DNA from: Ereboglobus sp. PH5-10
Lineage (GTDB): Bacteria; Verrucomicrobiota; Verrucomicrobiia; Opitutales; Opitutaceae
Length of the DNA stretch: 64,000 bases
Direction of reading: 5' to 3'
Assembly (NCBI RefSeq): GCF_029504735.1
Contig: NZ_JAQFIP010000004.1
Location: 1-64,000, forward strand
Below, piece after piece: positions 34,017 to 43,582 of this stretch (its first letter is position 1; each line of letters begins with the position of its first letter). The notes beneath the pieces are model-generated. The model saw nothing but the letters and a program-made list of their open reading frames with translations. It was not told the DNA's origin and did no database searches. A program made the position numbers and the translations under genes.

Positions 34017-34478
34017 ATGAGAACGCATGTGTTGTCTTTATTTTTACTGTTATTGGCTGGCTGTTCATCGCAGCCGACGATTATTGAGTTACCATGTCCC
34101 AATTCCGGCACTTACAGTTTTAGCGAAGCTGAAGCAAAAAAGTCGGACATATTATCATTAACTCTTTCCCCGCCGCTTAAGAGTTGGCGGCGCGAGGCCT
34201 TTTTCGGCTTTGGCATTCACATTGATCGCGCAGACCAGATTTTCGTTTATAGTCCATCTTTACCTCCAGAAATTTTTGCATTTCCGTTGGATAGGCCGAT
34301 TTCTGTTACCGAGTTGAAGGAGTTGATTAATCGCTACAAATCGTTTCTTGATAGTAGGCCAGCGTCATTGCTGATTACGTCGGAAATAGATCCGAAACGC
34401 TCGGCAGTTTTTATGAAAGTGGTGGATTGGGCATTTCAACCGAGCATCCAGATATACTACAGAAAAGAAAGAGGCTAA
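34017..34478 (+). CDS. Putative lipoprotein between pstA and pstB
   Basis: Not recognised. The 153-residue product starts MRTHVLSLFLLLLAGCSS, a clear lipoprotein signal with lipobox LAGC, so it is probably anchored in a membrane. The mature part has no motif I can name. Base composition is lower in GC than the pst genes around it, and it is placed inside the pst cluster 101 bases after pstA and 287 before pstB, which has its own Pho-box-like sites. It may be an insertion rather than a Pst component. The ATG at 34017 is chosen for the signal peptide; an upstream start at 33981 is possible. Confidence 0.65.
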   Translation: MRTHVLSLFLLLLAGCSSQPTIIELPCPNSGTYSFSEAEAKKSDILSLTLSPPLKSWRREAFFGFGIHIDRADQIFVYSPSLPPEIFAFPLDRPISVTELKELINRYKSFLDSRPASLLITSEIDPKRSAVFMKVVDWAFQPSIQIYYRKERG

Positions 34479-34612
34479 GCAGCGGCCAGAGCCAATGTGA
34501 CTGCACACTGTGTGCTTACCTCGGGCTGAATTGCCCGATGTTTTGCGCGTCATGCATGTCACCATTCTCCTGTCGCCAAACGGATGCCGAAGTTTGCTCC
34601 GGGGAGCTTTTG

Positions 34613-34658
34613 TCAAAAATCAAAGCCTAAAACAGGTCGTTTTTATCAAAAATCAAAG
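34613..34658. repeat. Two direct repeats of TCAAAAATCAAAG
   Basis: Identical 13-base copies lie at 34613-34625 and 34646-34658, upstream of the pstB Pho-box-like sites. Their role is unknown. Otherwise the 34479-34765 gap holds only control sequence. Confidence 0.6.
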
Positions 34659-34702
34659 GCAATCGCGGCCTATTCTCCGCTCGCATCCGGCGCGCCCTCA
34701 TT

Positions 34703-34746
34703 TGTCACGGAATCGTAACATTCGCTTCGCCCGCTTGTAACATTGT
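34703..34746 (+). promoter_or_regulatory. Pho-box-like sites before pstB
   Basis: TGTCACGGAATCGTAACATT (34703-34722) and CTTGTAACATTG (34735-34746) lie 20-60 bases before pstB. The first matches the pstS site closely. This implies that pstB-phoU can be transcribed separately from pstSCA. Confidence 0.6.
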
Positions 34747-34765
34747 CCGCGCACACTCGCGGCGA

Positions 34766-35668
34766 ATGAATGCATGCCTGACCAAACAGATTTTGCGAAC
34801 CGAGCCGCCCGCGCCGCGTGTCACCGCGACCAACACCACCGCCACACCCGCGCCGGCCGAAGCCGTTCCTCATGCCAGTCCCGACGCCTCGCTCGAAACC
34901 GAAATCCGCGCTCCGCATTTAATAGAAATCTCCAACCTCGATTTTTATTACGGCGAAAAAAAAGCGCTCGATTGCGTCAACCTCACCATCGACGCCAACC
35001 GCGTCACCGCCTTCATCGGCCCCTCCGGCTGCGGCAAATCGACACTCCTGCGCTGCCTCAACCGCATGAACGACCTCATTGACGGAGCCGCCGTCCGCGG
35101 CGGAACAATCAAGATCGGCGACGCCGACATAAACGCGCCCGGCATCGACGCCATCGAACTCCGCAAATGCGTCGGCATGGTTTTTCAAAAATCAAATCCG
35201 TTTCCAAAATCCATTCACGAAAACGTCGCCTACGGATTGCGGATTCAGGGGATCAGGGACAGGGCCGAGATCGCCCGCCGCGTGGAACTCTCGCTTCGCG
35301 GCGCCGCTCTTTGGGACGAGGTCAAGGACCGCCTCAACGACAACGCGCTCGGCCTTTCCGGCGGGCAGCAGCAGCGCCTCTGCATCGCGCGCGCCCTCGC
35401 CGTCGAGCCGCAAGTGCTGCTCATGGACGAACCGTGCTCCGCGCTCGATCCCGTGGCCACGGGCAAAATCGAGGACCTCATCCACGAACTCAAGACGCGC
35501 TACACAATCATCATCGTCACACACTCCATGCAGCAGGCCGCGCGCGTCTCCGACAAAACCGCCTTCTTCTACCTCGGCCGCCTCGTCGAGTATGACGACA
35601 CGCGCACCATCTTCATGAACCCCGCGAACCCGCAAACCGAGGCCTACGTCAGCGGCCGCTTCGGCTGA
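34766..35668 (+). CDS. pstB: Phosphate ABC transporter ATP-binding protein
   Basis: ATPase of the Pst importer, 300 residues. Walker A is GPSGCGKST, followed by [20 protein letters not shown] as in PstB, signature [19 protein letters not shown], Walker [14 protein letters not shown], and the switch His in [19 protein letters not shown] non-conserved N-terminal tail of about 50 residues, rich in Ala/Pro/Thr, precedes the ABC domain; an internal start is possible but none is clearly better. Confidence 0.94.
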   Translation: MNACLTKQILRTEPPAPRVTATNTTATPAPAEAVPHASPDASLETEIRAPHLIEISNLDFYYGEKKALDCVNLTIDANRVTAFIGPSGCGKSTLLRCLNRMNDLIDGAAVRGGTIKIGDADINAPGIDAIELRKCVGMVFQKSNPFPKSIHENVAYGLRIQGIRDRAEIARRVELSLRGAALWDEVKDRLNDNALGLSGGQQQRLCIARALAVEPQVLLMDEPCSALDPVATGKIEDLIHELKTRYTIIIVTHSMQQAARVSDKTAFFYLGRLVEYDDTRTIFMNPANPQTEAYVSGRFG

Positions 35669-35709
35669 GCGCCGGGACAAACGGATTCGCGCACCTCTCC
35701 TCCCTTTCC

Positions 35710-36390
35710 ATGAAACGCTTTTACGACACCGAACTCGCAACCTTCCGCTCGCAACTCATTCTGATGGGCGAAAAAGTCATTGAACGCATCCGCCTCGCCC
35801 TGCGCGCGCTTGCCGAGAGCGACACTGAAATCGCCCGGCGCGTGATCGCGTCCGACGACGAAATCGACCGGCTCGAACTCGCCATCGACAACGAAGCCAT
35901 GCGTTTCATGAACCTCCGCGCGCCCATCGCCACCGAGCTTCGGCTCGTGATTGTCGGCATGAAAGCTTCGCGCGACCTTGAGCGCGCCGGCGACGAAGCC
36001 ACAGGCATCGCCAAGCGCGCCCTGCGTCTCGCCGCGGAACCGCCAATCCTCACCAACGACGACGAAGATGCGGTCCACCTCCGGCAAATGGCCGCCGTCG
36101 CCCTGGAAATGCTCCGCGAGGCGCTCGACTGCCTTCATGACTCCGAAAACAATGACAAGGCCATCGACATCGTCCGGCGCGACAAGGTGGTCGATAAGCT
36201 CAACAAGCGGCTCTACCGCGCCCTGACGGCCCGCGCCGCGGCGAATCCCGCCGAGGTGAACCGCGCCATCGAGCTCATGTTCATTTCAAAATCCCTCGAG
36301 CGCATCGCCGACCACGCCACCAACATCGCCGAGGAAATGGTTTATCTCGCGCAGGCAAAAGACATCCGGCACGCCGGCAAGCAGGGGTGA
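35710..36390 (+). CDS. phoU: Phosphate-signalling protein
   Basis: Cytoplasmic adaptor between Pst and the PhoR kinase, which also limits phosphate uptake. The 226-residue all-helical protein has the two PhoU repeats, with E/DxxxD motifs in VIASDDEIDRLELAIDNEAM and DIVRRDKVVDKLNKRLYRAL and the C-terminal ERIADHATNIAEEMVYL. It lies 41 bases after pstB and convergent to phoR. Confidence 0.93.
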   Translation: MKRFYDTELATFRSQLILMGEKVIERIRLALRALAESDTEIARRVIASDDEIDRLELAIDNEAMRFMNLRAPIATELRLVIVGMKASRDLERAGDEATGIAKRALRLAAEPPILTNDDEDAVHLRQMAAVALEMLREALDCLHDSENNDKAIDIVRRDKVVDKLNKRLYRALTARAAANPAEVNRAIELMFISKSLERIADHATNIAEEMVYLAQAKDIRHAGKQG

Positions 36391-36491
36391 AACATACCAT
36401 TTATGAGCGATGACTGATAGGACGCGTTCGCATATCCGTTTAGCATCGAGGAAAAGGCGGCAAGCTCGACGCCAAAGGCGTCAAACAACTT

Positions 36492-36655
36492 AGCCCAGGG
36501 CGAGCGCGCAGCGCGCAACCCTGGGTTGCCGACAGTATAAAGCGGCGCCCTGAAGGGGCGCTACAAATCAGGACTCATCGCATGTTGTAGCGCCCCTTCA
36601 GGGCACCGCATTCGGAAAACAAAAACCCAGGGTGTCGCAAGCTTCACCCTGGGCT
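36492..36655. repeat. Triple-hairpin palindromic element
   Basis: The element begins AGCCCAGGG (36492-36500) and ends CCCTGGGCT (36647-36655), perfect inverted ends. The centre is a perfect 19-bp inverted repeat (36547-36565 and 36586-36604). Side hairpins are at 36494-36525 and 36626-36653. It sits between the convergent phoU and phoR genes and could also act as a transcription stop. The design matches the 19.8-kb element. The rest of 36391-36848 has no gene. Confidence 0.8.
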
Positions 36656-36848
36656 AAATTGTAACACGCCCTTGGCGTGCATAGGCAGGAGCCAGTCTTT
36701 TCCTCGACGCTCCAAACAAATACGCGCCCGGCGGGCGCGCCCTACCCGTTAAAGGCCAAAACTAGCTCGTAAAGCCCCCATGTATTTTTATCTTTGCGCC
36801 TCTTGCGCCTCTTTGCGGCTATTCCAATCGTGATTTTTTTAGAAAAAA

Positions 36849-38141
36849 TCACTTCCGCTCCGGCAGCGTGAAGAAAAACGCCGCGCCCCGGCCCTGCGTG
36901 CTTTCGACACGAACCCGTCCGCCGTGCAATTGCACAATGTGCTTCACGATGCTCAACCCGAGTCCCGTGCCGCCGGTTTCGCGCGAGCGTCCCTTGTCCA
37001 CCCGATAAAAACGCTCGAACATGTGCGGCAAGTCCGCGCCGGGAATGCCCGGGCCGTTGTCGCGCACGCACACCTCCACCTCGTTCCCGCCGCCCTCATG
37101 CGCGGGCGCGGGGCGTCGCTTCGCGGTGATTGTTATGGTCGATCCGGCGGGCGTGTATTTGAGGGCGTTGTTGAGGAGATTTTCGAAAACCTGCGTGATT
37201 TTTTGCGCGTCGATGCCCGCCTCGCCGATGGCGGGATCAATGTCCGCCGTTATCCGGTGCGCCGACGCCGACGGGCGCGCGCGGTAGTCGTCCGCGATCG
37301 AATGCAACAATTGCGAAATCGAAACGCGCTCAATGTTTAACCCCGGGTTCGCCGACTCCAGCCGCGAAAGGGAAAGCAAATCCTCGATGAGCGTGGCGAG
37401 ACGCTCGCTGTGACGGTGAATCGTGCGCAAAAACCGGTCGCGATCGGCGTCGGGCATTTCACGGTGCCCGTCAACAAGCGTCTCCGCGCAACCCTTCACC
37501 AGGCTGAGCGGCGTGCGCAATTCGTGCGACACATTGGCGACAAAATCCTTTCGCACGGCCTCGAGTTTTTTCTGGCGCGTGATGTCGTGCAGAACAAAAA
37601 GCGACCACGGCTCGCCGGGCTCGTCGGGCGGCTCGATGGTCGCGCCGGTGGCCTCGACCCAGCGCGTCCCGTCCGCTGTGTCGAAGGCGATTTCGTGCTG
37701 CGGGCGGGCGGTGCCGTTGCGAACCGCCTCGACATACTCAAGAAACGCGGCGCTCCGGATGACGCGCTCAAAGCGCTGGCGGAGCGCGTTTTTCGCATCG
37801 GGAAAAAGCGACTGCAACGCCTTGTTGGCGAGAAGCACGGTGTTGTCGCTCCCGATCACGATCACCGCCTCCTGCAAGCTCCCGAGCGTGGTCTCCAACT
37901 GGGCGAGATGGCTGCTGCGCTGCCGTTGCAGGCGGCCGTTCTCGGCAAGAATCTCGTTTATCTCGTCGATCAAAACGCCCATGCCGTAATCGGGCGTCAC
38001 GCGCAACCCGCCGCGCCGGATCTCCCGCCGCTCGACAAGCGTCCGCGCCATTTCGCGCAAGCCCCCGCGCAACCTCGCCAGCCGGACCAGCGCGGCGGCA
38101 AGCGCGATCGCGAGGACAATGATGACAGTGATATAAATCAT
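36849..38141 (-). CDS. phoR: Phosphate-regulon sensor histidine kinase
   Basis: Membrane kinase that phosphorylates PhoB under phosphate limitation. From the ATG at 38141 the protein is 430 residues: one N-terminal membrane helix (YITVIIVLAIALAAALVRLA), a linker, a PAS domain (about residues 80-190), HisKA with phospho-acceptor H206 (VSHELRTPLS), and a HATPase domain with N-box NLLNNALKYTPAG, DNGPGIPGADL and GGTGLGLSIVKHI. The start is set by the membrane helix; longer frames overlap phoB. It follows phoB by 19 bases. Confidence 0.92.
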   Translation of the reverse strand: MIYITVIIVLAIALAAALVRLARLRGGLREMARTLVERREIRRGGLRVTPDYGMGVLIDEINEILAENGRLQRQRSSHLAQLETTLGSLQEAVIVIGSDNTVLLANKALQSLFPDAKNALRQRFERVIRSAAFLEYVEAVRNGTARPQHEIAFDTADGTRWVEATGATIEPPDEPGEPWSLFVLHDITRQKKLEAVRKDFVANVSHELRTPLSLVKGCAETLVDGHREMPDADRDRFLRTIHRHSERLATLIEDLLSLSRLESANPGLNIERVSISQLLHSIADDYRARPSASAHRITADIDPAIGEAGIDAQKITQVFENLLNNALKYTPAGSTITITAKRRPAPAHEGGGNEVEVCVRDNGPGIPGADLPHMFERFYRVDKGRSRETGGTGLGLSIVKHIVQLHGGRVRVESTQGRGAAFFFTLPERK

Positions 38142-38160
38142 GGCCGGTGTGTGCGCGCGC

Positions 38161-38880
38161 TCACGAGGCTTCCCGCGGCGCGTTTTCCGAAAAGCGGTAG
38201 CCGATGCCGCGAATCGTCTCGATCCACGCCGCCTCGCCGCCAAGTTTTTCGCGCAATCTGCGCACATGCGTGTCGATGGTGCGCGTTTCGATTTCGGTTT
38301 CGTAATTCCAAACGGAAACCAAGAGATGCTCGCGCGTTTGCACGCGCCCCCTGCGCTCCATGAGAAGTTGCAGCAGCCTGAACTCCGTCGCCGTCAAGCT
38401 GACGGGCGCGTCCGCGACTGTCACGACATGGCGCTCCCTGTCGAGGACAAGACGGCCCGCGTGCAATTGCGTTTGGGACGCCTCCTGATTTGCGCCGGGC
38501 GAGGCGCGCCGCAGCAACGCCCGCACCCGCAAAACGAGTTCCTTTATGCTGAAAGGCTTGCAGATGTAATCGTCGGCGCCCGTCTCAAAACCCTGCACGC
38601 GGTCATGCTCCTCCGCCTTGGCCGTGAGAAAAATGACGGGGATGCCCTTGAACGCGGGATCGGCGCGAAACATGCGGCAAAGCTGGATGCCGTTCAACTC
38701 GGGCATCATGACATCGAGGATCGCAAGGTCGGGTTTGAACGCGTGGGCGAAGCCGACGGCGGCGTTTGGGTTGTTGAGTGTTTCGACAACAAACCCCTTC
38801 GCCTTGAGATTGTAGGCGACCAGATCGGTGACGTCGGGTTCGTCATCGACAATCAGAATTTTTTTGGCGGACTCGGCCAT
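38161..38880 (-). CDS. phoB: Phosphate-regulon response regulator
   Basis: OmpR/PhoB-type transcription factor of 239 residues. The receiver domain has the acidic pair in LIVDDEPD, phospho-acceptor D56 (LAILDVMMPELNG) and the conserved Lys in VIFLTAKAEEHD. The C-terminal winged helix is intact (TATEFRLLQLLMERRGRVQT, VDTHVRRLREKLG-like). The ATG at 38880 matches family starts. It forms an operon with phoR and is expected to bind the Pho-box-like sites of this window, including one 59 bases upstream of itself. Confidence 0.94.
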   Translation of the reverse strand: MAESAKKILIVDDEPDVTDLVAYNLKAKGFVVETLNNPNAAVGFAHAFKPDLAILDVMMPELNGIQLCRMFRADPAFKGIPVIFLTAKAEEHDRVQGFETGADDYICKPFSIKELVLRVRALLRRASPGANQEASQTQLHAGRLVLDRERHVVTVADAPVSLTATEFRLLQLLMERRGRVQTREHLLVSVWNYETEIETRTIDTHVRRLREKLGGEAAWIETIRGIGYRFSENAPREAS

Positions 38881-38930
38881 AAGACAGAAACGCAGCATAA
38901 ACGCCTTTTGCGCGCCATTGCGAGCCGGTA

Positions 38931-38968
38931 GCCGCGCCGTCACACGATTGTAACACTTCCCGCGAACC
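38931..38968. promoter_or_regulatory. Pho-box-like site between phoB and thiC (repeat copy 1)
   Basis: GTCACACGATTGTAACACTTCC (38939-38960) matches the pstS site and would suit autoregulation of phoB. The 21 bases 38931-38951 are identical to 41096-41116, on the far side of thiC. A possible thiC -35 (TTGACA) is at 39066-39071 with no clear -10. Confidence 0.6.
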
Positions 38969-39117
38969 GCTCATCTCATTCCCGCAAATGCCCGCGGGTG
39001 AAAAAATAGTGCGGCGCGCGGGCATTCACACTCCGCAGCGCACGCGGTGGTGAAACTCGCGCAACTTGACAAAACACACGCGCGGGCATTGCGTGCGTTC
39101 TCACCAATTCGTTTAGG

Positions 39118-41094
<1,977 letters not shown>

Positions 41095-41095
41095 C

Positions 41096-41128
41096 GCCGC
41101 GCCGTCACACGATTGTGATGCTTCCCGC
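41096..41128 (+). promoter_or_regulatory. Pho-box-like repeat copy 2, upstream of MoxR locus
   Basis: This is a near-copy of the phoB-thiC site: GCCGCGCCGTCACACGATTGT is identical and CTTCCCGCG also matches, but the second half-site reads GTGATG instead of GTAACA. It lies about 100 bases before the MoxR gene start. It may be a working, weakened Pho box or the leftover of a duplication around thiC. Confidence 0.45.
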
Positions 41129-41173
41129 GGGCCGCTCGCCAGCCGCGTCACCCCGCCGCTTTCCACAAACAAA

Positions 41174-41216
41174 GGATGTGCTTGTCCCGCGCGGACGCAT
41201 CGGCACATCCTTTTTT
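41174..41216 (+). terminator. thiC terminator touching the MoxR start
   Basis: GGATGTGC (41174-41181) pairs with GCACATCC (41203-41210); an inner GTCC/GGAC stem adds stability and a T6 run follows. AAA/TTT flanks extend the stem. It ends one base before the MoxR ATG at 41218, so it could also limit read-through into, or translation of, that gene. Confidence 0.75.
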
Positions 41217-41217
41217 C

Positions 41218-42372
41218 ATGTCCGCCAAGCCCGTATCCCCCGCATCCGCATCCAAGAACGCCGCGCTTCAGCGTCCGGCCGCCGAGATCCTTTACGCCGA
41301 CGAACTGGCGCGCCTTGTCGAGGCCGATAAAAATCTCCCGCGCCCCGGCGGCTGGCGGCTTACCCCGCGCTCCGTGCTTCGTTTTATCATGGGCGAACCC
41401 GGCGCCGCGCCCGACTCGCCCGGCGCGCCGAAATTCGTCGGCGCGCAAAGTTTTCTCGAACGTTGCATCGTCGCGCTCGCCACCAACCGCGGCCTCATGC
41501 TTGTCGGCGAGCCCGGCACCGCGAAAAGCTGGCTCAGCGAATTGCTCGCCGCCGCCATCAGCGGCGACTCCACGCTCATCATCCAGGGCAGCGCCGGCAC
41601 CACCGAGGACGCGATAAAATACTCGTGGAACTACGCGCTCCTGCTCGCCGAGGGCCCGACCGGCCGCGCGCTCGTCCCCGCGCCGCTGCACCGCGGCATG
41701 CGCGACGGCAAGCTCGTGCGCTTCGAGGAAATCACGCGCTGCCCGCTCGAAATCCAGGACACGCTCCTCACCATCCTCTCCGACCGCGTCATGGCGATTC
41801 CCGAGCGCGAGGACGACGGCCGCACGCTCTACGCCCAGGTCGGCTTCAACATCATCGCCACCGCCAACACCCGCGACCGCGGCGTCAACGAAATGAGCGC
41901 CGCGCTCAAGCGCCGCCTCAATTTCGAAACCGTCTCGCCCATCGCGAGCCTCGCCGACGAGATGGCGCTCGTGAGCCGCGAGTCGTCGCGCCTCCTCTCC
42001 CGCGCCGGCATTCCCCTCGCGCTCCCCGCCGACCTCACCGAGGTGCTCCTCACCACGTTCCACGAATTGCGCACCGGCAAAACCGCCTCCGAAGGCAAGG
42101 CGCTCGAACCGCTCGGCACCGTGATGAGCACCGCCGAGGCGGTCTCCGTGGCCTACGCCGCCGGCCTGCACGCCTATTATTATGACGGCGGAAAAATCTC
42201 CGCCGCGCACCTCGTGCAAAGCCTGCTCGGCTCCGCGCTCAAGGACAGCCCCGACGACATCAAGCGCCTGCAACATTATTTCCACCACGTCGTGAAACCC
42301 CGCAAAAAAGGCCGCTGGCCCGAGTTTTACGACGGCATAAAATACCTGCCCCAACCCGCCGCCGAAAAGTGA
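41218..42372 (+). CDS. MoxR-family AAA+ ATPase (YehL-like)
   Basis: AAA+ ATPase of the MoxR class, 384 residues, likely remodelling a protein partner with the VWA protein encoded downstream. Walker A is [12 protein letters not shown] (about residues 95-106), Walker B/sensor region [26 protein letters not shown], and an arginine-rich [10 protein letters not shown] follows. E. coli yehL has the same family and the same partner genes (yehM, yehP, yehQ, yehI). The ATG at 41218 is chosen because the upstream frame runs through the terminator. It is the first gene of the six-gene locus. Confidence 0.85.
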   Translation: MSAKPVSPASASKNAALQRPAAEILYADELARLVEADKNLPRPGGWRLTPRSVLRFIMGEPGAAPDSPGAPKFVGAQSFLERCIVALATNRGLMLVGEPGTAKSWLSELLAAAISGDSTLIIQGSAGTTEDAIKYSWNYALLLAEGPTGRALVPAPLHRGMRDGKLVRFEEITRCPLEIQDTLLTILSDRVMAIPEREDDGRTLYAQVGFNIIATANTRDRGVNEMSAALKRRLNFETVSPIASLADEMALVSRESSRLLSRAGIPLALPADLTEVLLTTFHELRTGKTASEGKALEPLGTVMSTAEAVSVAYAAGLHAYYYDGGKISAAHLVQSLLGSALKDSPDDIKRLQHYFHHVVKPRKKGRWPEFYDGIKYLPQPAAEK

Positions 42373-42424
42373 GCGAAGCGCGCACATGACCGGCATTGTT
42401 TCATAATCGCATTTGCACATCCAC

Positions 42425-43579
42425 ATGGCTGAAACAGGGATTATAAAATACACGAGCGCGCTTGAGGCGATTCGGGCCCGGCCGGGCATGTATTTGGGAT
42501 GGCCAAATATCAAAGGATTGTGCCATTTGCTGGTGGCGTTTCTCGACGACCTGCTGGCGGATTCGGCAAATAATACGAACTCAGGGCGGGGCGAGAACAA
42601 TGATATTCCCCGCGTGGAGTTCGAATTTCATCCGGGACGGAAAAAACTCTCGATTTCAGTAATGGGAGTGAGAACAAAACCTGTTCTGGATGCCATGGGC
42701 GTTTTGGATTCAAGGCCAAAAACTCCCCTGCTATTTTATCCGGGATCGGAGGCTCGTTTTCATTTGGATCTAAGTATATTAGTCGCGGCAACCGAAACAT
42801 TTTGCGCCCGGATTTATCAAACCGATTCGCCCATGCTGAAGTTTCAGTCTCAACGTGGTAAATATACAATTGAAACAATCCATCCCGAAAAGAACACCTC
42901 CGCGGGCGATGACATCGCGAAAGGGGTGATGAAATTCGAATTTACTTTGGATTCTGAAATCTGGCACACCACGATCCTGCCTTTCGATCAAATTACCGAG
43001 GCTCTGCGCGAATATGCACTGCTTAATCCCCGCGTGACGATTGTATGCACGGACAGGCAGACGGAGGTAGTCCAACGGCGTTTTTTTCATTACAAACGAG
43101 GTATATTTGATGAGTTTGATAATATCATCTTACTAAAGAAATCTGAAAACACCGCGTGTTTGCATATTGAGGCGGAGGATTCGGGCCGCGTGTATCGCAT
43201 TGGCATATGTATTGATCCGATGCAGTGCGATGGGCGCGTTCGCTCATGGTGCGGAAGCTCTGAAACAAAAGAAGGCGGCTCGTTGATAAACGGTATTCTC
43301 GACGGCATTATTGCCGCATTCAGAAAAAATGCGAAGGATTGGCCGCACGGTATCAAAGTCTCAAGAAAATCCATCGTGGAACATGTCTTTATACTCGCGG
43401 CAGTTGGCGGCCAAATGGGCGATGTGCGCTATGCGGGGGCAACCAAGGACAAACTTGATATGCCCGCATTGCAGAAATACGTGAAACGACTGGTGCGCCA
43501 GCGCGTGGACGAATGGCTCGCCTCAGACGCGGGGCTCAAAGAACGCATAATGTGGCGTTTTCAACGCTGGAGTTCGTAA
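42425..43579 (+). CDS. GyrB-like GHKL/transducer protein without Toprim, degenerate ATP site
   Basis: The 384-residue product resembles the N-terminal half of GyrB/ParE only. Matches by eye: SALEAIRARPGMYLG (residues 11-25), the N-box position LVAFLDDLLADS, ALREYALLNPRVTIV (193-207), FHYKRGIFDEF (221-231), and GGSLINGILDGI and GATKDKLDMPALQKYV in the transducer domain. The ATP site looks dead: the N-box Asn is Asp, its Glu is Ala, and the DxGxG and GxxGxG motifs are missing, but the TK of the QTK loop remains. No Toprim domain follows. GC content is lower than in its neighbours. It lies in the MoxR locus, 52 bases after MoxR and 3 before DUF5682. Its function is unknown. Confidence 0.7.
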   Translation: MAETGIIKYTSALEAIRARPGMYLGWPNIKGLCHLLVAFLDDLLADSANNTNSGRGENNDIPRVEFEFHPGRKKLSISVMGVRTKPVLDAMGVLDSRPKTPLLFYPGSEARFHLDLSILVAATETFCARIYQTDSPMLKFQSQRGKYTIETIHPEKNTSAGDDIAKGVMKFEFTLDSEIWHTTILPFDQITEALREYALLNPRVTIVCTDRQTEVVQRRFFHYKRGIFDEFDNIILLKKSENTACLHIEAEDSGRVYRIGICIDPMQCDGRVRSWCGSSETKEGGSLINGILDGIIAAFRKNAKDWPHGIKVSRKSIVEHVFILAAVGGQMGDVRYAGATKDKLDMPALQKYVKRLVRQRVDEWLASDAGLKERIMWRFQRWSS

Positions 43580-43582
43580 CCG

